Source: Streptomyces sp. NBC_00523 (lineage in GTDB: Bacteria > Actinomycetota > Actinomycetes > Streptomycetales > Streptomycetaceae). From it: a DNA stretch of 64,000 nucleotides. The position numbers were made by a program, and so were the translations under genes. Where the stretch lies: NCBI RefSeq assembly GCF_036346615.1, contig NZ_CP107836.1:372001-436000 (forward strand), in the 5' to 3' direction. The notes beneath the pieces are model-generated. The model had not been told where the DNA came from. It saw only the letters and a program-made list of their open reading frames with translations, and made no database searches. Shown one piece after another: positions 8,803 through 17,698 of this stretch; the first letter of the stretch is position 1; each line of letters begins with the position of its first letter.

Positions 8803-9155
8803 AGGCCGGCCTGAAGCCCAAGCACGTCGGCGTGCTGGGCGCCCTCGACGCGGGGCTTGCCTCCTCGCAGCTGGAGATCGCCAGGCTGATGCGGGTGGCG
8901 CCCAGCCTCGTCGTGTCCCTCGCCGATCACCTGGAGTCCAAGGGCGCGATCAAGCGGCTGCGCGATCCGGCCGACCGGCGCCGCCAGGTCCTGAGCCTCA
9001 CCGACGAGGGCCGCGAACTCCTGGGGCGGTGCACGGACATGGCACTCGCGATCGACGCGCGGCTGGACGCCGGGCTCACCCCGCCCCAGCGGGCCGCGCT
9101 CCGTGACTCACTCGACCGCCTGGCGGTGGCGTACGGACTGCCGGTACGCGACTAG
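8803..9155 (+). pseudogene. MarR-family regulator, 5' end missing
   Basis: From about 8803 the plus strand encodes EAGLKPKHVGVLGALDAG, the second helix of a MarR domain. The recognition helix region (ASSQLEIARLMRVAPSLVVSLADHLESKGAIKR), the wing DPADRRRQVLSLTDEGREL and the C-terminal dimer helices follow, to a stop at 9155. The first ~30 residues (dimer helix 1) are missing: upstream in the same frame the translation is the meaningless antisense of the metallo-hydrolase gene, without a start codon. A GTG at 8832 would give only 107 residues starting inside the DNA-binding domain. It is most likely a remnant of a gene once divergent from the hydrolase. Confidence 0.7.
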
Positions 9156-9263
9156 CACGCGCCCGGCTGGCCGGCACCCGGGACGTACTCCAACCGGAGG
9201 AATCGCGGGGCGACACGCCGTCTCGGGCAGCGCGTCCGGCGGCGGACGGGGTGAGATCGCCCG

Positions 9264-10850
9264 ATGCGCGTTCCGGGAGAGCGAAGAGGGGGCCGGGTGA
9301 AGGGCGTGCCGGGGCCCACGGACCATGTCGTCGTGGTGGGCGCGGGGCTGTCCGGGCTGGCCTGCGCCCTGCATCTGCTGGGGGCGGGCCGCAGGGTCAC
9401 CGTGGTCGAACGGGACGCGGGTCCCGGTGGCCGGGCGGGGCGGATGCGGCTGGGCGGGTTCGAGACGGACACCGGTCCCACCGTCCTGACGATGCCCCAT
9501 CTCGCGGACGAGGCGTTCGCCGCCGTGGGCGACAGCCTGTACCGCCGCGTCGAGCTGACGGCCCTGCACCCGGCGTACCGGGCCTGCTTCGCGGACGGGT
9601 CCTCGCTCGACGTGCACACCGACGGCGCGGCGATGGAGGCCGAGGTCCGGCGCTTCGCCGGTCCGGCGGAGGCTGCGGGCTACCGCGAGCTGCGGCGGTG
9701 GCTGGAGCGGCTGTACCGGGCGCAGATGAACCGCTTCATCGACACGAACTTCGACTCGCCCTTCGGACTGCTGCACCCGGACCTGGCCCGGCTCGCGGCG
9801 CTGGGCGGCTTCGGGCACCTCGACGCCCGGATCGGCCGCTTCCTCTCCGACGAACGGCTGCGGCGGGTCTTCTCGTTCCAGTCGCTGTACGCCGGTGTGG
9901 CCCCGGCCAAGGCGCTCGCGGCGTACGGCGTGATCGCCTACATGGACACGGTGGCCGGTGTCTGGTTCCCGAAGGGCGGCATGCACGCCCTCCCCCGGGC
10001 CATGGCCGACGCGGCGGCGGAGGCGGGCGCCGATCTGCGGTGGGCGGCCGAGGTGAGCGCGCTGGAGCGTTCGGCGGGGCGGGTCCGGGCCGTGCGGCTG
10101 GCCTCCGGCGAGCGCATCGCCTGCGACGCGGTGGTGCTGAGCTGCGAACTGCCCACCGCGTACGAGCTGCTCGGGCACCGCCCCCGGCGCCCGGTCCGGC
10201 CGCGCCACGCGCCGTCCGCCGTGGTCCTGCACGCCGGAACCGACCGCACCTGGCCGCAACTCGCGCACCACACGCTCTCGTTCGGCGCCGCCTGGGAGCG
10301 GACGTTCGAGGAGCTGACCCGTACGGGCGCGCTGATGAGCGACCCCTCGCTGCTGATCACGCGCCCCACGGCGCACGACCCCTCGCTGGCCCCCCCGGGC
10401 CGCCATCTGCACTACGTGCTCGCCCCCTGCCCCAACACCACGACCGGTCCCCCGGCCGCCGCGTGGGCGGATCTCGGGCCGCGCTACCGCGACACGCTGG
10501 TCCGCGAACTCGAACGCCGGGGCCTGGTCGGCTTCGCGGACAGCATCGAGGAGGAGCTTCTGGTGACCCCGCTCGACTGGACGGCCCGGGGCCACGCCGC
10601 CGGCACCCCGTTCTCCCTGTCCCACACCTTCGCCCAGACCGGCCCGTTCCGGCCGCGCAACCTCGTGCGGGGCACGGAGAACGCGGTCCTGGCGGGGTGC
10701 GGCACCACCCCGGGCGTCGGCGTGCCGACCGTGCTCATCAGCGGCAAGCTGGCCGCCGCCCGGATCACCGGCGTCGCCGGACTCCGCCCCCGCCGGATGC
10801 GCACCGAACCCTTTCCCCTGGTCCGGGCAGGTGCCGATGACCCGGCGTGA
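9264..10850 (+). CDS. crtI: Phytoene desaturase (lycopene-forming)
   Basis: 528 residues from ATG 9264 (a GTG at 9297, with AGAGGGGG upstream, is an equally good start and gives 517). It introduces four double bonds into phytoene to give lycopene, using FAD. The N-terminal dinucleotide motif is [20 protein letters not shown], followed by [20 protein letters not shown]. The C-terminal carotenoid-desaturase signature is [21 protein letters not shown]. First gene of the plus-strand crt operon, overlapping crtB by 14 bases. In S. griseus-type clusters crtE (GGPP synthase) precedes crtI; here the MarR remnant lies there instead. Confidence 0.93.
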   Translation: MRVPGERRGGRVKGVPGPTDHVVVVGAGLSGLACALHLLGAGRRVTVVERDAGPGGRAGRMRLGGFETDTGPTVLTMPHLADEAFAAVGDSLYRRVELTALHPAYRACFADGSSLDVHTDGAAMEAEVRRFAGPAEAAGYRELRRWLERLYRAQMNRFIDTNFDSPFGLLHPDLARLAALGGFGHLDARIGRFLSDERLRRVFSFQSLYAGVAPAKALAAYGVIAYMDTVAGVWFPKGGMHALPRAMADAAAEAGADLRWAAEVSALERSAGRVRAVRLASGERIACDAVVLSCELPTAYELLGHRPRRPVRPRHAPSAVVLHAGTDRTWPQLAHHTLSFGAAWERTFEELTRTGALMSDPSLLITRPTAHDPSLAPPGRHLHYVLAPCPNTTTGPPAAAWADLGPRYRDTLVRELERRGLVGFADSIEEELLVTPLDWTARGHAAGTPFSLSHTFAQTGPFRPRNLVRGTENAVLAGCGTTPGVGVPTVLISGKLAAARITGVAGLRPRRMRTEPFPLVRAGADDPA

Positions 10851-11823
10851 ACTGGACGCGGCCGGCATCACCGATCCCGGGCTGCGCACCGCGTACGCGC
10901 GCTGCCGGGAACTCAACGCCCGCCACGGCCGTACCTACTTCCTGGCCACCCGACTGCTGCCGCCCGAGCGGCGGTCCGCCGTGCACGCCCTGTACGGCTT
11001 CGCGCGCTGGGCCGACGACATCGTGGACGACCTGGACCGGCACCGGACGCCCACCGAGCGCGACCGGCTGCTGCTGCGCCTCGAACGCGATCTGGCGCAC
11101 GGGCTGCGGACCGGCACGGGCGACGAACCGGTGGTCCGGGCGGTCGCCGACACCGCCGCCCGGTACGGCATCGGACACGACCTGTTCGCCGATTTCATGG
11201 CCTCGATACGGGCCGACCTGACCGTCACCCACTACCCCACCTATGCCGATCTGCAGACCTATGTGCACGGTTCGGCCGCGGTGATCGGTCTGCAGATGCT
11301 GCCGGTGCTCGGTACGGTCGTGCCCCGGCAGGAGGCCGAACCGCACGCGGCCGCGCTGGGGGTGGCGTTCCAGCTCACCAACTTCGTACGGGACGTGGGC
11401 GAGGATCTCGACCGGGGCCGCGTCTACCTGCCCGGCGATCTGCTCTCCTCCCACGGCGTGGACAGGCCGCTGCTGGAGTGGAGCCGGCGCACCGGGCGCG
11501 GGGACGCGCGCATCCGGGCCGCGCTGGTGGCCGCGACGGAGCTGACGCGCGGGGTGTACCGGACGGCGGAGCCGGGCATCGGCATGCTCGATCCGCGGGT
11601 GCGCCCCTGTATCCGCGCGGCGTTCACCCTGTACGGCGGCATCCTCGACGCGGTCGCCGAGCAGGACTACCGCGTCCTGCACCGCCGTGCGGTCGTCTCC
11701 CGGCGACGCCGCGCCGCCACGGCCGCCGCCGGGGTGCTGCGCGTGGCCGGGGCCCGCTGGCGGGCACGCGGCCTGGCGGTGGCGGACGGTGCGGAGACCG
11801 GGCGGAAGGAACCGGTGCGGTGA
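10837..11823 (+). CDS. crtB: Phytoene synthase
   Basis: 328 residues from ATG 10837; a GTG two codons upstream is also possible. It condenses two GGPP to phytoene. Both Asp-rich substrate-Mg motifs of the squalene/phytoene synthase family are present: ADDIVDDLD near residues 48-56 and [16 protein letters not shown] near 186-201, which also matches the family's second signature. Length is typical. The start lies inside the end of crtI and its stop overlaps the Rieske gene (GTGA), so the three genes are translationally coupled. Confidence 0.95.
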   Translation: MTRRELDAAGITDPGLRTAYARCRELNARHGRTYFLATRLLPPERRSAVHALYGFARWADDIVDDLDRHRTPTERDRLLLRLERDLAHGLRTGTGDEPVVRAVADTAARYGIGHDLFADFMASIRADLTVTHYPTYADLQTYVHGSAAVIGLQMLPVLGTVVPRQEAEPHAAALGVAFQLTNFVRDVGEDLDRGRVYLPGDLLSSHGVDRPLLEWSRRTGRGDARIRAALVAATELTRGVYRTAEPGIGMLDPRVRPCIRAAFTLYGGILDAVAEQDYRVLHRRAVVSRRRRAATAAAGVLRVAGARWRARGLAVADGAETGRKEPVR

Positions 11824-12827
11824 GCCGGCGGAACGGCAAGCGCTGGTCGCCGCCACTGCGGCTGCGCGGTTCCGGCCCCGGCTGGGCGGCGCAGGAGCCC
11901 ACCTGGCGCGACGCGCGGCCCGCGCTCATCGCCGACGCGCTGAAACGGGCCACGGTACGCCCGTCCGGGAACTGGTACGTGGTGGGCGCCTCGCGCGAAG
12001 TGCGGGTCGGTGACCGCCCGTACGGCCGGACGGTCGGCGGGACCGAGGTCGTGCTGTGGCGTGCGGAAGGCGGTGCGCTGCGCGCCGGGTCCGGTGTCTG
12101 CCCGCACCTGGGCGCACCGCTGCGGGACAGCCGGGTGGTGTGCGGCACGCTGGTGTGCCACTGGCACGGACTCGCCCTGGACGGTGCCCCGTTCGCGGGC
12201 TGGCAGCCCTTCCCGGCGCACGACGACGGCGTGCTCGTGTGGGTGCGCCTTGACGAGGTGGGCGGCGAGGAGCCCACCGGGCGGCCGGCGGTGCCCGTAC
12301 GGCCCGCGCGGGACGGCTCGGTGGACGCGGTGTTCACGGCGGTCGGGCGGTGCGAGCCGCAGGACGTGGTGGCCAACCGGCTGGACCCGTGGCACGGTTC
12401 GTGGTTCCACCCGTACTCGTTCATCGATCTGTCGGTGGTGCGGGAACCCGGGGGCGACGAGGACGACGCCTTCGTGGTCGATGTGTCCTTCCGGGTGGCC
12501 GGGCGCCTGGTGGTCCCGGTGCGGGCCGAGTTCACCGCGCCGGGGCCGCGTACCGTCGTCATGCGCATCACGGACGGCGAGGGCGCGTCCTCCGTCGTGG
12601 AGACGCACGCGACGCCCCTGACCCTCCCCGGTCACGAGCGCCCGCGCACCGCCGTCGTGGAGGCGACGGTCGCCGCCTCGGACCGGCCGGGCTTCGCACT
12701 CGCCCGGGCCGCCGCCCCGGTGCTGCGGCCGCTGATGCGCCGTACCGCCGGGCGGCTGTGGGTGGACGACCTGGCGTACGCGGAGAGGCGCTGGGCGCTG
12801 CGCAGCACCGGGCGCTTCCCGGGCTGA
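11820..12827 (+). CDS. Rieske [2Fe-2S] protein of the carotenoid cluster
   Basis: 335 residues from a GTG overlapping the crtB stop by 4 bases. The Rieske cluster motif is CPHLGAPL (near residue 95) and CHWHGLAL (near 113), giving the two Cys and two His ligands. The C-terminal half has a conserved [13 protein letters not shown] segment and resembles the DUF5914-type domain that I associate with Streptomyces carotenoid loci. It is not a standard ring-hydroxylating oxygenase: no clear mononuclear iron 2-His-Asp motif was seen. A role in late oxidation or aromatic-ring formation of the carotenoid is inference from context. It ends 6 bases from the convergent crtU stop. Confidence 0.8.
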   Translation: MSRRNGKRWSPPLRLRGSGPGWAAQEPTWRDARPALIADALKRATVRPSGNWYVVGASREVRVGDRPYGRTVGGTEVVLWRAEGGALRAGSGVCPHLGAPLRDSRVVCGTLVCHWHGLALDGAPFAGWQPFPAHDDGVLVWVRLDEVGGEEPTGRPAVPVRPARDGSVDAVFTAVGRCEPQDVVANRLDPWHGSWFHPYSFIDLSVVREPGGDEDDAFVVDVSFRVAGRLVVPVRAEFTAPGPRTVVMRITDGEGASSVVETHATPLTLPGHERPRTAVVEATVAASDRPGFALARAAAPVLRPLMRRTAGRLWVDDLAYAERRWALRSTGRFPG

Positions 12828-12833
12828 CGCGTC

Positions 12834-14387
12834 TCAGGCACGCCCTGCGGAGGCGAGCGCCCGGAGTGCGCGGGAGCGGCCCCGCCGGGGCACCGTCCAC
12901 AGCACCTGGCCCCGGACGCCCCGGTCGGCGAGCAGGGCGTTCGCCGCCAGGAAGCCGGTGGTGGCGGCGCGTTCCATAAGGGCGACGGGCAGATCGCAGC
13001 GGATCGCGTCCCCGGCGAGGACCAGCCAGGGGTGCGGGGTGCGCACGGCGGGGCGCAGGGGGTACGTGCCGGTCTCGAAGAACGGGCAGTCGGAGCGCCA
13101 CTCGTGCCGGGAGTCGACCACGCGGGCGTCCCGGGTCTCCGGGTACACCTGGTGCAGCCGGTCGACGAGCCGTTCCTGGACCTCCTTGTGTTCGGCGCCG
13201 GGATCAACGGCGTACGCGTGCAGTTCCACGACGGAGCCCCCGGTGCGCGCGGCCCAGCGGGCGGCCTCGCCCTCGTACCGTTCCAGGGTGCTGATGTTGT
13301 CGAGCCCGTCGTAGCCGCTGGTGCCGAGAAAGCCGGGCCGGTCCGCGCGGACGGGGCGGTCGAGCCAGAGCCGGGAGACGAGGAAGGGCGGTGCGGTGCG
13401 CAGAGCGGCGACACCGTCGCGCCAGCGTGCGGTGCCGAGGCCGGGTGACGCGGCGACGGTGTGCCGCAGCCCCTCGGTGTCGAGGGCGAGCACCACGGCG
13501 TCGTGGTGGTGGGTGCCGGTCCCGGTGTGCACGTGGGCCCCGCCGCCGTCGCGCGGGGCGATCCGGTGCACGGGCGTCCCGGTCCGGAGGTCCGCGCCGA
13601 GGCTTTCGACGTATGCGGCGAGGGGTTCCCAGAGGGCCTGCGGGAAGGGTTCGGCCGGTACGTCGAAGAGCAGGCCCTCGGAGGAGCCGAGGAAGTAGAT
13701 GTGGAACATCAGCAGCAGTTCGGCGGCGGACAGCCGGCGCGGGTCGGCGAAGAAGCTGCGCGAGAACACCTCGAACGCCAGATGATGGGCGGCCTCCGGG
13801 AAGCGCACGCTCTCCAGGAAGGCGGTCGCGCCCACGCCGTCGAAGCGCTCGTACACCTCGGGGACGCGGACGTCGAGCAGCGGGAGCGCCGCCCGGGCGT
13901 CCATGGCGGCCAGGTCCCGCAGGCCGAAGGTGGGGCTGAGCGCGACGAAGCCGAGCGCGCTGAGCGGCGGCGTCCTCGGGACGCGGGCGAAGCTGTCGGT
14001 CAGGCCGCCGCTGTGCCGCAGCGGGTAGTCCGGCAGCGGGACGAGGCGGTCGAGGGCGGTGTCGGTACGCCGGAGCAAGCCGCGCAGGTTGTAGTACTGG
14101 CGGAAGAACGCGTGGAACCCGCGGGTCATCGTCACCGGTGAGCCGTCGGCCAGCACGGTGCGGTGGCCGGAGAGGCGGCCGCCGAGTGCGTCGTCCTTCT
14201 CGTACAGGGTCACCCGGGCGCCGCGCTCGGCCAGCAGGGTCGCCGCGGAGAGGCCGGCGATTCCGCCCCCGACGACGGCGACGGACGGTTCGTCGCCGCG
14301 TGGGAAGCATGGTGCGCCGGGTGCGGGCAGCAGGACTTCGGCCTTGCGGTCGCGGCCTCGTCGGGCGGCGGGGGGTCGGGCGTTCAC
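12834..14387 (-). CDS. crtU: Beta-carotene desaturase/methyltransferase (isorenieratene-type)
   Basis: 517 residues from a GTG at 14387 overlapping the crtT stop. An FAD-binding motif starts after a ~40-residue extension (VAVVGGGIAGLSAATLLAERGARVTLYEK). Typical CrtU features follow: TRGFHAFFRQYYNLRGLLRR, the FDGVGATAFLESVRFPEAA region, MFHIYFLGSSEGLLFDVP, and WLVLAGDAIRCDLPVALMERAATTGFLAAN at the C-terminus. CrtU converts beta-ionone rings of beta-carotene to aromatic phi rings (isorenieratene). It is the last gene of the minus operon FAD oxidoreductase-crtY-crtT-crtU and ends against the plus-strand crt operon. Confidence 0.88.
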   Translation of the reverse strand: MNARPPAARRGRDRKAEVLLPAPGAPCFPRGDEPSVAVVGGGIAGLSAATLLAERGARVTLYEKDDALGGRLSGHRTVLADGSPVTMTRGFHAFFRQYYNLRGLLRRTDTALDRLVPLPDYPLRHSGGLTDSFARVPRTPPLSALGFVALSPTFGLRDLAAMDARAALPLLDVRVPEVYERFDGVGATAFLESVRFPEAAHHLAFEVFSRSFFADPRRLSAAELLLMFHIYFLGSSEGLLFDVPAEPFPQALWEPLAAYVESLGADLRTGTPVHRIAPRDGGGAHVHTGTGTHHHDAVVLALDTEGLRHTVAASPGLGTARWRDGVAALRTAPPFLVSRLWLDRPVRADRPGFLGTSGYDGLDNISTLERYEGEAARWAARTGGSVVELHAYAVDPGAEHKEVQERLVDRLHQVYPETRDARVVDSRHEWRSDCPFFETGTYPLRPAVRTPHPWLVLAGDAIRCDLPVALMERAATTGFLAANALLADRGVRGQVLWTVPRRGRSRALRALASAGRA

Positions 14388-15118
14388 GCGACGTGCTCCG
14401 GTGTCGTGGCCGGGTGGCCGTTGCGGGCGAGGAAGGTGTGCACGATGCCGGTCTGCCATCCGGCGACGGGGACCGCCCGCACGGAGGTCAGACCGGCCTT
14501 GGCGAGCCGGCCGGCGAAGGCGGGTGCGGTGTCGAAGGAGGTGACGCTGCGCCAGAGGTGGCGGTAGAGGGCACGGTCGCCGGTGAGGGTGCCCGCCGGG
14601 ATGATGACCCCGTGGCAGACGGCGGTCCACAGCGCCCGGTGCGCCCGGGAGCCGCTGAGGCTGTATTCGTGGACGGCGAGGCGTCCGCCCGGCGCCAGCA
14701 GGTCCCGTACGGACCCGAGGACCGCGTCCGGGTCGGTGACGTTGCGGAACAGGTAGGCGGCGAACACCGCGTCGAAGGGCCCTTCCCCGGCCGTGGTCAG
14801 CTCCTCGGCCGTCAGGTGGAGGAAGCGCACGCGGGCCGGCCAGGGCTTGGCCAGGGCGCGGCGCAGTATGCCCGTCGACGCGTCCACGGCCGTGATCCTG
14901 GCCAGCGGCGCGGCGGTGAGCAGGGCCCGGGTGGAGGCGCCGGTGCCGCATCCGAGGTCGAGGAGGTGCAGTCCGGCACCGCCGCCGGGGAGGCGGAGGC
15001 GGCGGGCCGAGCGCAGGAGGTCGGTGCGGTAGCCGGGGTTGAGGGACGTCAGGCCGTCGTAGGTACGGGAGGCGTGGTCGAAGGCCCGGGCCAGGTCGTG
15101 GTCGCGCAGCAGGGTCAT
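14384..15118 (-). CDS. crtT: Class I SAM-dependent methyltransferase of the carotenoid cluster
   Basis: 244 residues. The SAM-binding motif I is HLLDLGCGTGASTRALL, followed by ITAVDAS (motif II acidic residue), FDAVFAAYLFRNV and LLAPGGRLAVHEYSLSG. It looks like a UbiE/Coq5-type methyltransferase. The position between crtY and crtU, with 4-base overlaps on both sides, matches crtT of the S. griseus isorenieratene cluster, from which the symbol is taken. Its actual substrate in carotenoid synthesis is not established by sequence. Confidence 0.85.
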   Translation of the reverse strand: MTLLRDHDLARAFDHASRTYDGLTSLNPGYRTDLLRSARRLRLPGGGAGLHLLDLGCGTGASTRALLTAAPLARITAVDASTGILRRALAKPWPARVRFLHLTAEELTTAGEGPFDAVFAAYLFRNVTDPDAVLGSVRDLLAPGGRLAVHEYSLSGSRAHRALWTAVCHGVIIPAGTLTGDRALYRHLWRSVTSFDTAPAFAGRLAKAGLTSVRAVPVAGWQTGIVHTFLARNGHPATTPEHVA

Positions 15119-16314
15119 CGGTGGCTCTCTCCGTCTCTGGCGGTGGACCGGGTCCGGCGCGGGAGGAAGGGCAGTTCGGCGGCGGTGGCGAGCATCGGCC
15201 GGACGGGGGTGCGCAGCCCGATGCCCCACTCCTCCCGGAGCGAGGCCGTGCCGTCGAGGAACCTCAGCAGCCGCTCGGCCGGGACGCGGCGGAACAGGCC
15301 GGTGAAGAAGTCCGGGCCGTCGATCCGGCCGGTGTCCAGCGCGCGGAGCACGATGGCGTCCATGGCGAGCGCGCGCCGTCCGTGGGGGGCGGGGACGGCG
15401 CCCCGGCCGTCGCGCAGGGCGGCGGCGATGGCCCGGGCCTGGCGTTGCACGGCGGCGAAGGTGTAGCCGGTGGCCGGGCGGGTGGCGCCGCCCGCGGTGC
15501 CGATCCGGAACACGGAGGGCCCGGCCCGGTGCGGGAACCGGGCGTCCGTCATCGGGATCGCCCCCTGCTCCGTGCGCTCCACCGTGAGCGGGCCGAGCCG
15601 GAGGACGTCGCGGCAGTAATGGCCGAGCGCCGACTCGTACGCCCGGGTGGTCAGCGGGCGGCGGGAGAACTCGGTGTACTCCACGAGCGCCCGGTCCGGG
15701 GCCAGCGGCAGCACATAGCCGAACGCGAGTCCGTGGGCGGGCTGGGGGACGCGGAAGTCCATCAGGTCGGCGACCCCGGATTCGAACCGGCCGGTGGCCG
15801 TGCGGACGAACCAGCCCCGGAAGTGCTGGAGCAATTGGGTGCGCGCGGGCGGCAGGGCGGGCAGCGGCCGTGAGTCGAACACCCGGCGGGCGCGCACGTG
15901 CACCGGGGAGCCGTCCGGCAGCGTGCAGCGGACCTCGGCGCCGCCGGGCACCGCGCGCACCGCGTCCGCCGTGGCCCGCAGCACGTGCCCGCCGTCCGCC
16001 CGGGCCAGGCGGTCGTGGACCAGGCTCTCGAAGTCGGCGGATCGCACCATGCGGTAGGTGAAGGGGGCCGGTTCGACGGTGACCGGGCGGCCGTCGGCGC
16101 CGTGCACGCGCAGCACGGACCAGGACGCGCTGACGGCTCCGTCGAGGCCGTCCGCCTCCGCGTGCCAGTAGCACCAGGTCCGCTCCGCCGGGCGCAGCGG
16201 GCCGTCCGGCGGTTCGATCACGGTCACGGTGGCGGCGCCGCTCTCGGTCAGCCGGTGCGCGAGGCTGAGCCCGGCCGCGCCTCCCCCGACGACGGCCACG
16301 TCGCAGCGGCTCAT
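15115..16314 (-). CDS. crtY: Lycopene beta-cyclase
   Basis: 399 residues. It cyclises both ends of lycopene to beta-carotene. The N-terminal dinucleotide-binding motif is DVAVVGGGAAGLSLAHRLTE, followed by ERTWCYWH and the characteristic VFDSRP. A second cyclase segment, RIGTAGGATRPATGYTFA, is the conserved lycopene-cyclase C-terminal motif. A 4-base ATGA overlap joins it to the upstream oxidoreductase and another to crtT. It supplies the substrate for CrtU. Confidence 0.92.
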   Translation of the reverse strand: MSRCDVAVVGGGAAGLSLAHRLTESGAATVTVIEPPDGPLRPAERTWCYWHAEADGLDGAVSASWSVLRVHGADGRPVTVEPAPFTYRMVRSADFESLVHDRLARADGGHVLRATADAVRAVPGGAEVRCTLPDGSPVHVRARRVFDSRPLPALPPARTQLLQHFRGWFVRTATGRFESGVADLMDFRVPQPAHGLAFGYVLPLAPDRALVEYTEFSRRPLTTRAYESALGHYCRDVLRLGPLTVERTEQGAIPMTDARFPHRAGPSVFRIGTAGGATRPATGYTFAAVQRQARAIAAALRDGRGAVPAPHGRRALAMDAIVLRALDTGRIDGPDFFTGLFRRVPAERLLRFLDGTASLREEWGIGLRTPVRPMLATAAELPFLPRRTRSTARDGESHR

Positions 16315-17561
16315 GTCCGGCGCGCCAGGTCCGCCGCCACCTCCCGGGCGGCCCGGGTGCCCGAGGCGAGGGCGCCCTGGACGGAGCCGGTGGCCCGGTG
16401 GTCCCCGCACACGTAACGGCCCGGGCCGATGCGGGTGGTGCGGCTCAGCGGCCAGGGCGGGCGCATGGCCGGCAGGGCGCCCTCGACCGTGCAGGCGGCG
16501 ATCCGCGTCCAGCCGCTCGTGTCGGTGGCGTACAGGTCGGACAGGCGCCGCTGCACCGCCTGCGCGCGGCCCGGGAGTTCGGCGCCGAGCACGGAGGTGG
16601 AGATCAGCGCGGTGCCGGGAGGCGCGTACGTGGGGGCGACCTCGCTGAGTACGCAGGTGTTCAGGACCGGTCCAGTGCTGTCCACGAGCAGGGTCGGTTC
16701 GGCGAGCGGGGTGCGGTCGGTGGCGTGGTAGTAGGTCGTGACAGTGCGGGTGTCCGGGACGGTCAGGTCCGGCAGCAGGCGGGTGGCGGCGGCCGGGTCG
16801 GTCGCCACCACGACGATGCTCGCGGGTACTTCGCTCCCGTCCTCCAGGGCGACCCCCGTGTCGGTGATCTGCGCGACGGGGGCGCCGAGCCTGAGGACGC
16901 CGTCGGGGAGGCCCTGGGCGAGCTGGTGGGGTACGGCGCCGATGCCCTGCGCGGGCAGGCACAGCGTCCCGCGCACCATGCTCCGCCAGACCAGGTGGAA
17001 GAACCGGGCGGAGGTCTCCAGGCCGTCCTCCAGGAACACCCCTGCCAGGAACGGCCGCAGCACGCCGGTGATCGCCTCGTCCGACAGGCCGGCCCGGAAC
17101 AGCGCCGCCGAGGTGGTCTCGTCGCGGCGGCGCCTGACCGACGAGGCGGGGAGCATCGCGTCGCGTGCCGTGAGCGCCGCCAGGACGCCCAGATCGCGGG
17201 CGGAGAGGACCCGGCCCGGCAGCAGGGCGCCCACCGCGCCCTGCTCCCGCGTCGGGTCGGCGAGGCGGACGGCGCCCGTCCGGGTGTGGGCGATGACGCC
17301 TGCGGTGAACGGCCGCAGGCGCAGGCTCCTCAGGTCCAGGCGCCGCTTCACCTGCGGATACGAGGTGTTGAACACCTGGAAGCCGCGGTCGAGCAGGAAT
17401 CCGTCCCGGCGGTCCGTACGCATCCGGCCGCCCACCGCGTCGGACGCCTCCAGGAGGGCCACCTTCCGCCCGGAGCGGCAGAGGTCCAGCGCACAGGCCA
17501 GCCCGGCCAGTCCGGCTCCGACGACGACGGCGTCCGTGGGCCGGCGGTGCTCGTCGGTCAT
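16311..17561 (-). CDS. FAD-dependent amine-oxidase-like oxidoreductase of the crt operon
   Basis: 416 residues from the ATG at 17561, chosen for GAGGAGC just upstream; the open frame extends further but without family likeness. The N-terminus is AVVVGAGLAGLACALDLCRSGRKVALLEASDAVGGRMRTD, a full amine-oxidase/phytoene-desaturase FAD motif, and the C-terminus has RYVCGDHRATGSVQGALASG. It belongs to the broad CrtI/amine oxidase family but lacks the CrtI C-terminal signature. First gene of the minus crt operon. It probably modifies a carotenoid, but whether it is a desaturase, isomerase or oxidase cannot be read. Confidence 0.85.
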   Translation of the reverse strand: MTDEHRRPTDAVVVGAGLAGLACALDLCRSGRKVALLEASDAVGGRMRTDRRDGFLLDRGFQVFNTSYPQVKRRLDLRSLRLRPFTAGVIAHTRTGAVRLADPTREQGAVGALLPGRVLSARDLGVLAALTARDAMLPASSVRRRRDETTSAALFRAGLSDEAITGVLRPFLAGVFLEDGLETSARFFHLVWRSMVRGTLCLPAQGIGAVPHQLAQGLPDGVLRLGAPVAQITDTGVALEDGSEVPASIVVVATDPAAATRLLPDLTVPDTRTVTTYYHATDRTPLAEPTLLVDSTGPVLNTCVLSEVAPTYAPPGTALISTSVLGAELPGRAQAVQRRLSDLYATDTSGWTRIAACTVEGALPAMRPPWPLSRTTRIGPGRYVCGDHRATGSVQGALASGTRAAREVAADLARRT

Positions 17562-17653
17562 GCTGCTCCTCGCCCCGGCGGTCATTCGGTCCAGCGGACC
17601 ACGTTCGGCGGGCCGATGCGAGGAGCCACGCACGTGCGGACCGGGTGACGCGG

Positions 17654-17685
17654 GGAGCCCCGGTCCGCGCGTGGACCGGGGCTCC
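17654..17685 (-). terminator. Terminator after the glycoside hydrolase gene
   Basis: Perfect 13-bp stem (17654-17666 with 17673-17685) with a 6-nt loop, 13 bases beyond the hydrolase stop on the minus strand. It separates the hydrolase from the crt minus operon, whose promoter must lie between 17562 and 17653. Confidence 0.85.
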
Positions 17686-17698
17686 TTCTACGCGGGCG

